64,000 bases of DNA. Origin: Owenia fusiformis. Taxonomy: Eukaryota > Annelida > Polychaeta > Sabellida > Oweniidae. Shown piece after piece: positions 1 through 11,200 of this stretch (the first letter of the stretch is position 1; every line of letters begins with the position of its first letter). The stretch covers positions 34,897,425 to 34,961,424 of the forward strand of contig CAIIXF020000010.1 of assembly GCA_903813345.2 (NCBI GenBank). Reading direction: 5' to 3'. Both the position numbers and the translations under genes were made by a program. The notes below the pieces were generated by a model. It did not search any database, was not told where the DNA came from, and worked only from the letters and a program-made list of their open reading frames with translations.

Positions 1-460
1 ATTTAAATGACCTTAGGTCTGTGCTGCTATCTTTAAACCATCTGGAAATACAATAGAGCCATCTTTTAATTGAAATATAGTAACACCTATTTAAATGACC
101 TTAGGTTTGTGCTGCTATCTTTAAACCATCTGGAAATACAATAGAGCCATCTTTTAATTGAAATATAGTAACACCTATATAAATGACCTTAGGTTTGTGC
201 TGCTATCTTTAAACCATCTGGAAATACAATAGAGCCATCTTTTAATTGAAATATAGTAACACATGTTTAAATTGAACACCCTGGGTTTGTGCTGCTATCT
301 TTAAGCCATCTGGAAATACAATAGAGCCATCTTTTAATTGAAATAGAGTAACACCTATTTAAATGACCTTAGGTCTGTGCTGCTATCTTTAAACCATCTT
401 GAAATACAACAGAGCCACCTTTTAATTGAAATATAGTACTTAGCACATGTTCAATTGTGG
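1..460. repeat. Tandem repeat, about 88-bp unit, five copies
   Basis: Five consecutive units begin with a sequence close to ATTTAAATGACCTTAGG, spaced about 88 bp apart (near 1, 89, 177, 265 and 357). The fourth unit is the most diverged. The array probably continues left of the window. No coding potential is seen. Confidence 0.9.
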
Positions 461-479
461 AAAACCCTAGGTTTGACTA

Positions 480-625
480 AAACTGCTTGTGTTTCACTTA
501 TAGAGGCTCAATAGGTCATGGGATATATTGTGAAAATTGTTCCACTTATAGAGGCTAAATCATCATGAGATCAATGGTTCATGGGATGTATTGTGAAAAT
601 TGTTCCACTTATAGAGGTATTCTAC
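480..625. repeat. Partial copy of a TA-flanked MITE family, internally duplicated
   Basis: Two imperfect copies of a roughly 90-bp segment contain CACTTATAGAGGCT followed by CATGGGAT(A/G)TATTGTGAAAA. The same phrase occurs inside the better preserved elements at 7131-7458 and 36825-37143, so this is taken as a decayed fragment of that family. The terminal repeats are not visible here. Confidence 0.55.
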
Positions 626-751
626 TAGACAGGTTTCATTCTCCAAGTTATGGGAGAAAAGAGGGGGGGGGGTGAGAAAGGTATTTGTAAATAAACATGC
701 AATGAATACTCTAAATTGTAAGCCCTGTGCATCCTGAACCTCCCAGTACAA

Positions 752-1019
752 CCCTGGCCCCTTGGGTGGGCCCAGAAAAAAAAATTGGGCCCAAAAAAAA
801 AATGGGCCAAAGAAGGCCTTCATGCCCCAAAAAGTGGGCCTTTTTAATCATTACTGGGTCTTTTAAGGCCTTATTTTTTTTAATTTCAGGCCAAATTTTG
901 AAGAAAATGGGCCTCAAAATTTCAAAATTTGGGCTCACTTTTAGGTTTTAGGGGCGGACGTTTTTTCTATGACCTGAAATTTGGCCCCCCCCTTGTTGGT
1001 TTACCCAGATCCGCCCCTG
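752..1019 (-). mobile_element. Truncated MITE of the GGGGCGGATCTGG family
   Basis: The right end reads CAGATCCGCCCCTG. This is the reverse complement of the start of the complete copy at 14221-14491. The interior has the same runs of GGCCC, A-tracts and AGGCCT. The other terminus is missing, and the similarity fades at about 752 in the phrase GGCCCCTTGGGTGGGCCCAG. Confidence 0.65.
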
Positions 1020-3541
1020 ATATTGAACAATGAGACCTGCTTACAGATTTAAAATTGAAATAAAAATAGGCACATTTCACTTTCAATGTAAAGATAAAAA
1101 CATCCTCATGGTTTCATTTAAAGATGTCGTAAACGAATAAAACAAAGCTCAATGGTAAACACTAGCACATCAATCTTTCTTGTGGTATCACTGTACTATG
1201 GTCCAAAGTTCAAATTCAGTAGGCAACACACATGTAAAACAACCATACTCCTTTCTTATTTATGTGTTAATTTCTATTAAAATGCTGTTTAGAAGAACTA
1301 AATGGAGCCTATAAGGTAAAAAAAACTTGTTCATGTTGTAATGAAGACTGTTCTTTAAATATGCTGATACATGAGTGAAATTAAGTGAAATTATTATAAG
1401 GAATGAAGAATAGAAAAGCATGTACATGTACTGTATTGAATCGTATAAATTCATATTTTTCAAAAACACAAAAACATCATGACATATTTAAGTGCTAAAA
1501 GGACTTATATTTTATATTTTGAACAGGAATGTGTCATATAGATAATAAATCAAATTTTCTTTATCTGCTTTTTTAAATAATGTTTTAACTCATAATTATA
1601 AAGTGTGATATATACATGTAATGATTAGATAAGAGTTATTTAAAACATAATTTTCATTTCAATCATAATTACAAAGCTACTTTGTAAATGACGGAAGTTT
1701 AAGAAACAACAATTTATTTGTCAAAAATAAACAGAATAAAAACAAATTATCTATGAACATGTTTGTATCAGGACTTTGGTTTTAGTTTATTTTCTTTATT
1801 TGTTTGTTTCTAGTTTTGTGTAGCCATAATTCTAGTAGAAACAACTCTCAGCTGTTTTGCAATATGATTAATAAGAAGTAGCTCAGTATTTATAACTTTG
1901 ACCTCAAAGTTTTCAAAATTGACAGACTTTTGAAACAACCATTTTCTGCAGAAACAGAATATTTCAAAAAAGCTAGCCTAGTTGGTAAATGCGATTTCAA
2001 CTGCAAATCACATGTCTAAAGTATGACAAACATGTTTTCATATATATTACCCTGTAATTACAAACAAATATTCATTAAAGATTCAAAAAGGCTGACCGAA
2101 TTAATAACAAATTTGGACAAGTTTGTTTTACACATTACAGAGTACTTGACTTCTAAACAGGGCATCATACTTCAGTTTAATATCTTATTAATTTTAACTT
2201 ACCACGGCATAAAAAGACGTCTGCTAGTCATTATACTTAATTTCTCTTTATAATTTGAATGAAGTGTCTGATTTTCTTGCATTTATGTACAATTTGGAGT
2301 ATTAACTACATGTCTGTTTAGTTTATTCCTTGCTAATTCCACTCTTTTCCACTCTATTTTGAGTTTTAAAACATGGCCCAAATGGCATATTCCTTACGGG
2401 AGAATATTTTTATCTTCAGGTAAGAACACTTGACCTTCAGAATGGTGCTGACAAAGAACAATTGTAATCGATTCACCAAATTAAGAACTAGAAGCTATAA
2501 GGGCCACTAAATCAAAAAAACTAGTAGGCATTTGGACAGGAGTCGAACACAGTGACAGAGGTAAAACACAAGAAATTGAGAGTTACGAGGAAATCTGTCC
2601 TAAATGTAAAGTTAGCATTAATTTATAGGATTCCTGCTCTGAATAGCGTCTCAAAGAGCAGCATTGTAATATTATATGCACATACAGAACTGATATAACT
2701 GAAGAACTTCCAGAAGGAACAGTGTAGGAATCACAGAAGACAGTAGAGTAGTAAGACAGTCTTATATTGTTAGATTAACATTATCAGCAAAGAACTGATA
2801 TAACGACAGAATGCCATAAGAATAAGATTTGATTTGATATTCTTAATAAGTATATATATCACCAACCTGGAGGGACAATTTACATGATTTAGGACTGACA
2901 AAATTAATACACGTGTGCAGAAATCTACCTTGGCTCTCACATTGCTAGCTTAACACACATCATATTACTGTAGATATACCTTCTACAGTTAGAAATTTGA
3001 ATCTGAATCTTTATTTTTAGAACATGTACTTAATAAAACACTAAAGAGAGAGAGAGAGAACATCAAAATATCTGATAATTGCTGAACGCTGTCAACGCTA
3101 TCACTATTCAAATAGAATTCACTGTCAGCTATTTTTAAGTGAAGGAGGAGTCTATTTAAAATACAATGATTTAAAGGAGCCAAAAACTGAACTCAAAATA
3201 TGATGGATTTTCTGAACATTTTTGAAATGAGTTACAACAAAAATATGGATTATCACAAAATGATATTCTACGAGAAATGAGGCCCCTTGAAATGGACATA
3301 AACTTTAATTAATGAGTATCACTATTTTACTGGAAGAAAAAACATTAATGCAATCAGATTCATATCTTTATCAGAAGCAAGAGCCTTTAAGGAACTTTAA
3401 TATGGATAGATAGGAACAAACATACTGTACGAAAAAGATGTCCCTTTAAATAATAGGGATTGGTTTAGATTAATATTCAAAACACGTAACTTTCAGAAAC
3501 AGGACCTTTGACAGACAATAAAGGAGTAATAAAATATTGAA
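1020..3541. other. AT-rich intergenic or intronic DNA
   Basis: I see no supported gene on either strand. The stretch holds a dispersed repeat at 2252-2375 and short low-complexity runs such as (GA)n near 3046-3058. It may be intron of the MRPS27-like gene if that gene extends beyond the left edge. Confidence 0.5.
2252..2375 (+). repeat. Dispersed repeat family F1, copy 1
   Basis: The segment contains GAAGTGTCTGATTTTCTTGC and, further on, ATTCCTTGCTAATTCCACTC. The same ordered phrases recur at 23705-23915, 51128-51262 and 55560-55725, and in reverse at 57375-57480. This marks a dispersed, probably transposon-derived family with no coding capacity. Confidence 0.7.
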
Positions 3542-4702
3542 ATGGACCAAACAACAGACATAAATATGAGTTTAAATGATGTCAACATGACATCAAATGA
3601 TGTCAACCTGACATCAAATGCCACAACATATCCAAAGGAGGCATTACCCATAACTCTCTTCAGTATATACTTTCCGGCTATAATTGGAGTATTTGGAATT
3701 GTGGGAAATATGTTATCGTTCACTATTTTGTCACGCGAACGAGACTCGTCAACATCTTATCTACTCCGATGTCTGGCTGTTTGCGATACAATTTTTCTGG
3801 TAACTGCTATGCAGATTCAAGTAATATTCTCACTCATGATGACATATGGTAACCAAGAGGTTGCCATCAACATGGCAAAAATGGTGAACGTTCCATTTAT
3901 TTGGCCCGTTGCCATGGCTGCCCAGATGTCGAGTGTTTGGCTCACAGTTTTTATTTCATTTGATCGTTATTATGCAGTTTGTAATCCATTTAGAGCTAAA
4001 AGTGTATGTACAGTAAAAACTGCTCGGATAGCCTGCATTTGCATTACAATAGGATGTATGCTGTACAATATTCCTAGGTTTTTTGAATATCTTCAGGTTA
4101 ACAAAGATGGACTGGCGGAATATACATCTCCCGAAAAATCAATCGTTGGAGCAAACGAAGTATACCGATACTTATACTGTGGCATATTGTACTTTCTTTT
4201 ATTGTTTTGTATTCCCCTGATGCTTCTCCTGATTTTGAATATACGCATAATATTGGCCTTAAACAAAGAAACGCAACTAATGCCATCGATGTCTACAACA
4301 CAAATGAGGGAACGAAAAGTCACGAAAATATGCCTCTGTATCGTTCTAGTATTCTTCCTATGTGGGACATTATCACCAGTTACGAACTTTCAAGACGCAA
4401 TTGCACCTAAGAGCTTTACAGATAACAACTCGACTGCTCTGGTTATGCTAATGTTAGTCTCGAATCTGTTGGTCATTATAAATTCTTCAGTTAATTTTCT
4501 CGTTTATTTTTTCTTCGGTGGAAGATTCAGAGCGCAACTGAAGAAAATGTTCCAATGCTCAAATAAGGGCATTAATAAAGGCTACGTGAGATCGACAAGT
4601 AAAACATCATCTACTCAAGATGGTGGTCAAGAACAGACTTATACGATGACGACAGTTTGTGATGAAAATGAGATTAAACATGCAAAATCCAATGCATGGT
4701 AG
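3542..4702 (+). CDS. Class A (rhodopsin-like) GPCR, FMRFamide-receptor-like
   Basis: An intronless 386-residue seven-transmembrane receptor, predicted to sit in the plasma membrane and signal through G proteins. The N terminus carries four N-glycosylation sequons (N8, N15, N22, N26), two of them in a small internal 21-bp duplication. Family landmarks are G55-N56 in TM1, LAVCD (D82) in TM2 and D141-R142-Y143 in FDRYYAVCNPF after TM3. NIPRFFE in TM4 is typical of FMRFamide-receptor-like proteins, and TM7 has N314-S-S-V-N318-F-L-V-Y322, a variant of NPxxY. The start is supported by an in-frame TAA at 3530-3532 with no intervening ATG. The cytoplasmic tail is rich in Ser and Thr. The neuropeptide ligand is inferred from family resemblance and could be another short amidated peptide. 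The gene may lie nested within a long intron of the MRPS27-like gene on the opposite strand. Confidence 0.9.
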   Translation: MDQTTDINMSLNDVNMTSNDVNLTSNATTYPKEALPITLFSIYFPAIIGVFGIVGNMLSFTILSRERDSSTSYLLRCLAVCDTIFLVTAMQIQVIFSLMMTYGNQEVAINMAKMVNVPFIWPVAMAAQMSSVWLTVFISFDRYYAVCNPFRAKSVCTVKTARIACICITIGCMLYNIPRFFEYLQVNKDGLAEYTSPEKSIVGANEVYRYLYCGILYFLLLFCIPLMLLLILNIRIILALNKETQLMPSMSTTQMRERKVTKICLCIVLVFFLCGTLSPVTNFQDAIAPKSFTDNNSTALVMLMLVSNLLVIINSSVNFLVYFFFGGRFRAQLKKMFQCSNKGINKGYVRSTSKTSSTQDGGQEQTYTMTTVCDENEIKHAKSNAW

Positions 4703-4757
4703 AATTTTGATTCTATGTTATCTGTTAGACTTGATTGATGTATTCATTCATTTAAGG

Positions 4758-4763
4758 AATAAA
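4758..4763 (+). terminator. Poly(A) signal AATAAA for the GPCR
   Basis: AATAAA lies 56 bp after the GPCR stop codon. It falls inside the first bases of the fold-back element arm (4755-6445). The mirrored arm at about 6425-6445 contains its reverse complement, so the signal appears to be contributed by the element. Confidence 0.6.
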
Positions 4764-5342
4764 TAATGATAGGCCATTCAATATGGTGAAATTCAGCACG
4801 AGTTGGACAGAATGTTGTACAAAGCACGAACCGAAGGTGAGTGAATTAGTAAAAGCCGTGTCTGTGGAACGGGCATGAAGGAAGAATACGCATGCTGTCA
4901 AGATTCTGAAGTCGGCCGGAAAATTTTTAGAATTTGTTTGGGCTGTTCTATTTTACTCCCCGTTTTAGATTTTATACGATGTATAAACTTGAAGTCAGCC
5001 ATAGTTAAATAGTTACAGTAGTTACGGAGGGAGTAAAAAAGAACAGCTATCCCCGGACAGAGCCCCAGATGTGCAGCTGAGATGTGACATCACTCAAAAC
5101 AATGCAAATTGCAGATTGAAAAGAGCATGGTCATGCATCTATGGAGAATTAGAGAACGTTCTATATTGGCTATGCTGCATTCTGATTGGTTGAGAAATTC
5201 GAATAGAGCACAGTCATGTTTGAATTTCTAATGAGGCGTAACATTGGTTTCTCGCAGTGTTCTCCCCAGAATTTCTTCTCAAGTGGGTGCAAAATTCTTT
5301 TTTCATAATTTAAGCCATATTTGGTCAAAATATGCCTATTTT

Positions 5343-5376
5343 TCAAAATCCAATGCATGGTAGAATTTCGATACTA
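5343..5376 (+). repeat. Duplicate of the GPCR stop-codon region
   Basis: CAAAATCCAATGCATGGTAG with the following AATTT repeats the last coding bases, the stop codon and the first 3' UTR bases of the GPCR (4683-4716) about 660 bp downstream. Two or three mismatches appear further on. Confidence 0.8.
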
Positions 5377-6445
5377 TGTGACTGAGGATCTGACAGAAAC
5401 CCGCAGAATACAATATTTGTACAGTACAATATTTGCATGATACAATAATACATAGTACAATATTTGTTCAGTACAATATTTGCACTTTTTACGGAGAGCA
5501 TTATTGATAATTAAACCATATCAATATGAAGTAAGCAAATATGTTTTGACACCCAATAAACATCATTCGTAAAAAATTTAAATCTCAAAGAGACATTTAC
5601 AATCTTTTAATGCAGTATGAAATTGTTCTCAAGGAGCAATCATTCTGTCTCAAAAACTTGATTCTAAATTTTGAACGTAATGAACTCGTGAACTTTCATT
5701 CAACCTACCTAGTATCCTACATTCCGTTACATTTTTTTCTGGCACAATTTTATGAGAAAACAAGACAAGGCTCTTTTTATTTTTACTTCACTCAAAAATC
5801 CAAAAATGACAAATATGACCTCAACCTCAACCACAAAAAAGTAGCCATCAAAATTTGTTCAAAGAAGTGCAATATATATTTTGAAAGAAGTATAATATGC
5901 TGAAATTCAACATTAACCTATTCAAACATGACCGTGCTTTATTTGAATTTCTAAACCAATCAGAATGCAGCATAGCCAATAATGAACATTCATTATTTCT
6001 CCATACATGCACGACTGTGCTCTATTAATCTGCTTCCAGGAATCTATGTATATGTATTGTGTTGTATTATGACGTCACACCTGGGAATGGCGAAAATAAC
6101 AGTTTGCAAAAATATATTTTCCTTCTTTTCACAACCTTTATTTAAAAAGAAAAGAAATTTTTTTTTTGTGATTTGATTATCCAACCTGAAGAACATGTTT
6201 AAGAATAACAGTTTGGTTATTTCATTGACATAAATCCCCAATACTCTGTACAAGGTTTTCCTTTTTATGTTAGAATCGGAATAAAAAATGACAGGCCATT
6301 CAATATGGTGAAATTCTACACTCATTCTGGACAGAATGCCAGTACAAATGCACCCATCTTTGGTTCGTGCTTTGTATAACATTCTGTCCAACTCGTGCTG
6401 AATTTCACCATATTAAATGGCCTATCATTATTTATTCCTTAATTT

Positions 6446-7130
6446 ATTAACACAATATAAAAGTTATTGTTTAATGTGATTGTTTATAGCTTATTGTAAT
6501 ATTATTGTATTTTTGTTAAACTGTACTGGGCTGAGAGCATTTTTCTTCAAAATTACAATGAAATCTCTGTATACACATTCAAATTATTTAATTTTTATAT
6601 AAACTGTATATGCATATTACATATGTTCTGTCACGGAAATAGAATGTCATGAAATAAATAATTCATTTTTGGGTTATTGTTAAATTGCATTGTAAGATTT
6701 CACAAAACAGTGGTAGGTTTGAACATTGACATTTTCTATTATTGACATATTTTGACTGCTGACACATCTTCAATATTGACATCTTTTAACTGTTGACATA
6801 TTTTATATGATGACATATTGCAAGTGTTGACATCTTCTGACTGTTGATGTCTTGACTATTTCCATTCCTCAAGTCAGAGGAACATGAATTTGAACAGCTT
6901 GCTCATGTGCTTATGATTCACATACTATATCTTATTCTGATAAATTGAGATAATTTTGATCTTTAATCTAGAACAACAACTCCCCTATTTGATTACAAGG
7001 ACCTGAGTTATATGAATCATTTTATGCGAATAGAATTTCAAATTGATTGCATTACGGTCTGTTGGTGATGGGTGCTTTTTATATGGGGTACATGAGACCA
7101 AAGTCAAAGGTTAGGCTTTAAATAGTTCTA
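6446..7130. other. No gene seen; degenerate short repeats
   Basis: AT-rich. Between about 6720 and 6850 the phrase (T)ATTGACAT(A/C)TTTT recurs six to eight times at irregular 16-20 bp spacing. No coding or RNA gene is supported. Confidence 0.5.
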
Positions 7131-7458
7131 CAGTAAATACTATGTAAAAGGAACACCTTCGGACAACAAAAGTGTTCCCCTAGGGAGTTGTTCCACTTTA
7201 ACAGATTAAGTCAATGGGTCCCAATATGTTCCACTTATGGACGCAGGCCTGTAGCGAGGAGGTTCGGGTTCCCCCTGGCCAAAATTCTTTCAAAATCATG
7301 CAGTTTTTCATCATTCTGAGCAATTTTCAAGTGATTTTGGCCATTTTTGGGCCAACGTTGTCAAAAGTGAACTCCCCCTGGAATTTTTTAAAAAGTGAAC
7401 CCCCTTGGCGAATCGTGGCTACAGTCCTGGGAAGTGTTTCAATTGACAGTCTTTACTG
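7131..7458. mobile_element. TA-flanked MITE (family F2), interrupted by another MITE
   Basis: The ends read CAGTAAATACT and AGTCTTTACTG, directly flanked by TA on both sides, which fits a Tc1/mariner-type target duplication. Internal phrases GGAACACC, GTTCCACTT and the terminal AGTGTTTCAATTG match the copy at 36825-37143. The element at 7244-7429 is inserted into it, giving a relative age order. Confidence 0.7.
7244..7429 (-). mobile_element. MITE with CAGGCCCGTAGC-type ends, nested
   Basis: Ends are CAGGCCTGTAGC and GGCTACAGTCCTG. Interior order (TTTTGAAAGAATTTTGGCCAG, TGGCCCAAAAATGG, AGTGAACCCCC) matches the opposite-orientation copy at 53594-53805. Flanks GGACG (7239-7243) and GGAAG (7430-7434) resemble a 5-bp target duplication with one mismatch. 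Confidence 0.75.
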
Positions 7459-7849
7459 TATTTTAACAACTAAAATTAATTGACTATAGATAAGTAAACC
7501 TGATTGATCGAGGATAATCAATCTAACTTTAAACATAAGATCCTAAACTATAAGTGCCTCAGTTAGGAATGACCAAAATCAAGCAAATATCTAATAAAGA
7601 AAAACTACATAGAACGCCTTTAATGTTTTAGCTAAATGTAAACCACCAATCAAATGTTTTTTGGTTATAACCTACTTATTCAAGTACAGTATTCATAAAA
7701 GTAGTGACCCTGAAAAAAGAAGTTTTGAACAGAAGTTTAACATCAATCAGACATTAGCCTGTCAGATTAGAATGCACAGATGACATTTATTTTCATGTAC
7801 ATGGACTTTATAAAGTAAAATAGATGGCATATGAGATAATAGATATTTC

Positions 7850-8160
7850 AAGGGTGAGAAAACAGAATGAAGTCATACGCTAGACTCGTGTGAAAATCAG
7901 TCCAACCCAACACTGCAGATGGCATTACATAGTATAGAAAATGAGAGGACAAATACAAGGATTTTTTTTTTATTGATGCGAGTGTAACGACCCTGGGCAT
8001 GCTAATCCAGGTAAAGAGCCAGATACTAGACATGAAAGAGAGTGTACTAAATTCAATGCTTCATACGGGAATCGAATCCAGGACCTTCCACTCACAAATC
8101 TGACACTCTTCTGCTTTAACTAAAGGGGCTAGCCACTACAGCCGAGACTGTAGTTCAGAC
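7850..8160 (-). mobile_element. tRNA-derived SINE
   Basis: On the minus strand a tRNA-like head lies near 8150-8060, with an A-box-like TAGCCCCTTTAGTTAAAGC and a B box GGATTCGATTCCC. The body continues to a distal part containing GACTTCATTCTGTTTTCTC on the minus strand. A related distal part lies at about 8475-8540. No intact cloverleaf is formed, so this is not a functional tRNA gene. Confidence 0.65.
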
Positions 8161-8216
8161 ACGCTATCGAGGGTCATTACACTAAGGTAAATACACTGGA
8201 TTAAAATCAAACTTAC

Positions 8217-8295
8217 CATCCCAGTTCTCCTGTTTGATAAAGTGGTCCATTAGCATATTTCCCGAGTAATTGTCGCAGAAAACACCATTGTTGAT
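8217..8295 (-). CDS. MRPS27: MRPS27-like exon (fifth visible)
   Basis: The acceptor is TTTTGTAG and the donor is G|GTAAGT. It begins in phase 0 with INNGVFCDNYSG and ends QENWD plus one base. This is the most diagnostic exon for the MRPS27 assignment. Confidence 0.75.
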
Positions 8296-11200
8296 CTACA
8301 AAACAGATGATATACTCGTATTTGAGTCGTGAATAATTTTCGAGTAGAACCTTGATTTACACAGTTATTCAATTTTATTCAATTTCCAAGGATTTTTAAC
8401 TTTTTTGAAAAAGGCTGGGCTAAATCACCATTAACACAATGTTGAATAAAAATCTTTAAAAATTGATTAGTTAGTAAAAACACAGAATGAAATTCTACGC
8501 TAAGGGCTGATGTGAAAAAGTCAGTCCATGTCTAGTGGGGATCAAACCCACGACTCCTCACTTTCAAAAGGAAGGTGTGCAGCTTGTCAAATTAATCAGC
8601 AAAAATAGTTGAACAAATGAGTTATTGCTCTGTCTATTTCGATGTTTTCATTTTCATCATTAAATGTAAAAAATAAGAGTTAGCTAATGGATGTCACCAT
8701 CGTAAATAGTCATTATATACATTACCTATCTAATTCACTGGTGATCCACTTGATTACGCTGGTTACCGAAACGGTTTGTTTTGGTAACAAAATGTCGGAA
8801 CGTCGAAGGTACGATTTTTCTTTTTTCCTTATTTCACGCGATGTAGGCAGAATCCCCACGACATTTTTTCTCACAAACGTATATGACTATTATATGTTTT
8901 AGAAAATGTTCATGTTTGCGAAAAATAGCTCAGATGACAACAGAATCGTCGATTTAATTCCTCACTTAAGTTACATAAATGGTTTGGGTTAAAAGTGCAG
9001 ATCTTAACTGTTTTTCGAAAAAACCGTTTATGTAACTAAAGTGAAGAATTAAATCGACGATTCTGTTGTCTTCTGAACTATTTGTTCGCACATATGTACA
9101 TTTTCTTAAACATATGATTAAAAAATGTCGTGGGAATTCTGCCTACAACGTGTGAAATAAAGAAAAGAGAAAAATCCTACCTTCGACGTTCCGACATTTT
9201 GTTACCAAAACTAACCGTTTCGTAACCAGCGTAATCGAGTGGATCACCAGTGAATTAGATCGACGACTACATAACATGGACTCGGTCTTCGTGCATTTTC
9301 ATCGCAAATTCAATTTAAATCAACGTAGGATCGCATGATTTAATTTCTATTAATGACTGCTTACATTCCAATGTACATTTAATTACATAATATATTGTAA
9401 CTCTGAAGAAATACATGATCAGATCATTGAATTTCAACTTAAACGGGTAGTTTGCTTTGTTTAACTGAAAACGTTTTGATTGGTCAATCAGCCAGAAGTC
9501 ACACGTCGATTTCCATGCGATCTGTCAATCAATATGGTTTCGCGATACCCCTGACAGCGTAGGAATTATGGAAATCTCGAAACCGCTGAATGACTTATCA
9601 TAGTATCAGAGATGATGTATTCAATTGTACAAGGCGGTAATAATTCAAGATCAGATAAGTAAAAAATACCGACTTGGGCAAGGCTAACTAATTGCTAATG
9701 TTGAAAAGTACAAGCTATTAGAGGTGTCAAGTATTAACCGGTTAACCGGTTAACCGCCGATAATGCCTTGACCGGTCTGTGTTTTTATGGGTGGTTAGTT
9801 GACCGTGTATAATTCTGTTATTTCCCGCGCTTATATTGTATGCTAATCTGTTTGGTTTTAAAGTGTCAGTTTCACGTAAGCTACTCCTACATGTCATAAG
9901 TTCGATAACTCCTTACAAACATCCAATTAGCAACTTTAATCCCTGCCACATTGCTTTCCCGCGCTTACTTTGCATGTTAATCTGTTTGTTTTTAAAGCGT
10001 CAGTTTCATATGAGCTACTCATACATGTGATACATTATCAGTTCAAATTTCACGCCGGTTAACCGACTTTAACCGGTAAAAACACCCGGTTAACCGGTTA
10101 ATGCTCAAGCAGTTAATTGACACCACTACAAGCTATGACAGTACCAATCACGCCAATATATCATAGTTTCCTTGATATACCAAAAGATGGCAGAGGTTTC
10201 AATCCTACCTTTGGCACTGAGAGAATGACAGCATGGGGCATATATGATTTACAACATTGGTAATAAACTGTTAAAAAGTTAGTTAATACCTTATCCTTGA
10301 GTATTTCTAGTAGTTTTTCTATATTCTGCATCTCCATGTATGCTCTAATGATTGTGTGACTAGTTGATGGACGAACATTTCTGGCCTGGTAACACTTTCT
10401 GTACCTGGAATAATTTCATTAATTCAATGTCAAGTAAAAAGTAAATTATAGATAATTAAATAGATAAATAAACATACAATATCAGGCAACAGGCGATGTT
10501 CATCATTTTTTCTCACAAAATCGCCTGTTGTTTTTAAGGACTTTTTCATGTTTAATTTATGATTTCCATTAAATTTGCTTGTTTTCATTTATCTAGCCTG
10601 TTGTGAGAAATTCCAGTGAAACCCCTGCAATATACAATTATACATACATGGTGTTCATTGCGTCAACGGAACAGGATTTACAATTAATGTTAGATACAAT
10701 GTACGTATGGACAACGAAATGGCGTCTATCTGTAAATACAGAGAAAACCCAAGTAACACATTTCAGACGGGCTGCACGGCCAAAAACTGATTTTAATTTC
10801 ACGTTTGGAAATTCTAATTTAGTGATAACAAAATCGTATCGTTATCTCGGTCTTATCTTAAACGAGACACTGGATTACACCGAAACTGCAACAACATTAG
10901 CTGAATCCAGTGGTCGTGCACTTGGTGGACTTATCAGCAAACATTTTTCCATAAATGGATTAAACTTTAGCACATATACTAAGATATACGACAGTGCTAT
11001 TGCCCCGATCATGGACTATGGATCAGGAGTTTGGGGATATAAGGAATTTAGCAAACCACAGCTAGTACAAAATCGAGCAATGAGAACATTTCTTGGCCTG
11101 GGTAAATACGCTCCCCTTCCAGCAATTTACGGTGATATGGGATGGATACCGCCTAACATCAGACACCGATTGGAGATGGTGAGACTCTTTATTAGACTAA

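Larger units (their letters stand above)
4755..6445. mobile_element. Fold-back (inverted-repeat) transposable element
   Basis: The left arm from about 4755, and discontinuously to about 5235, is the reverse complement of about 5925-6445. Matching blocks include the terminal AAGGAATAAATAATGATAGG with GGTGAAATTCAGCACGAGTT, the block around AATAGAGCACAGTC, and GGCTATGCTGCATTCTGATT. The right arm holds a second, local inverted copy (6283-6345 against 6365-6440). The middle 5236-5924 has no recognisable gene. No transposase was seen, so this is a non-autonomous element. Confidence 0.8.

Noticed and set aside
5610-5903. 97-codon open frame within the fold-back element
   Set aside because: AT-rich composition without motifs; it is not a transposase and is not mirrored in the other arm.
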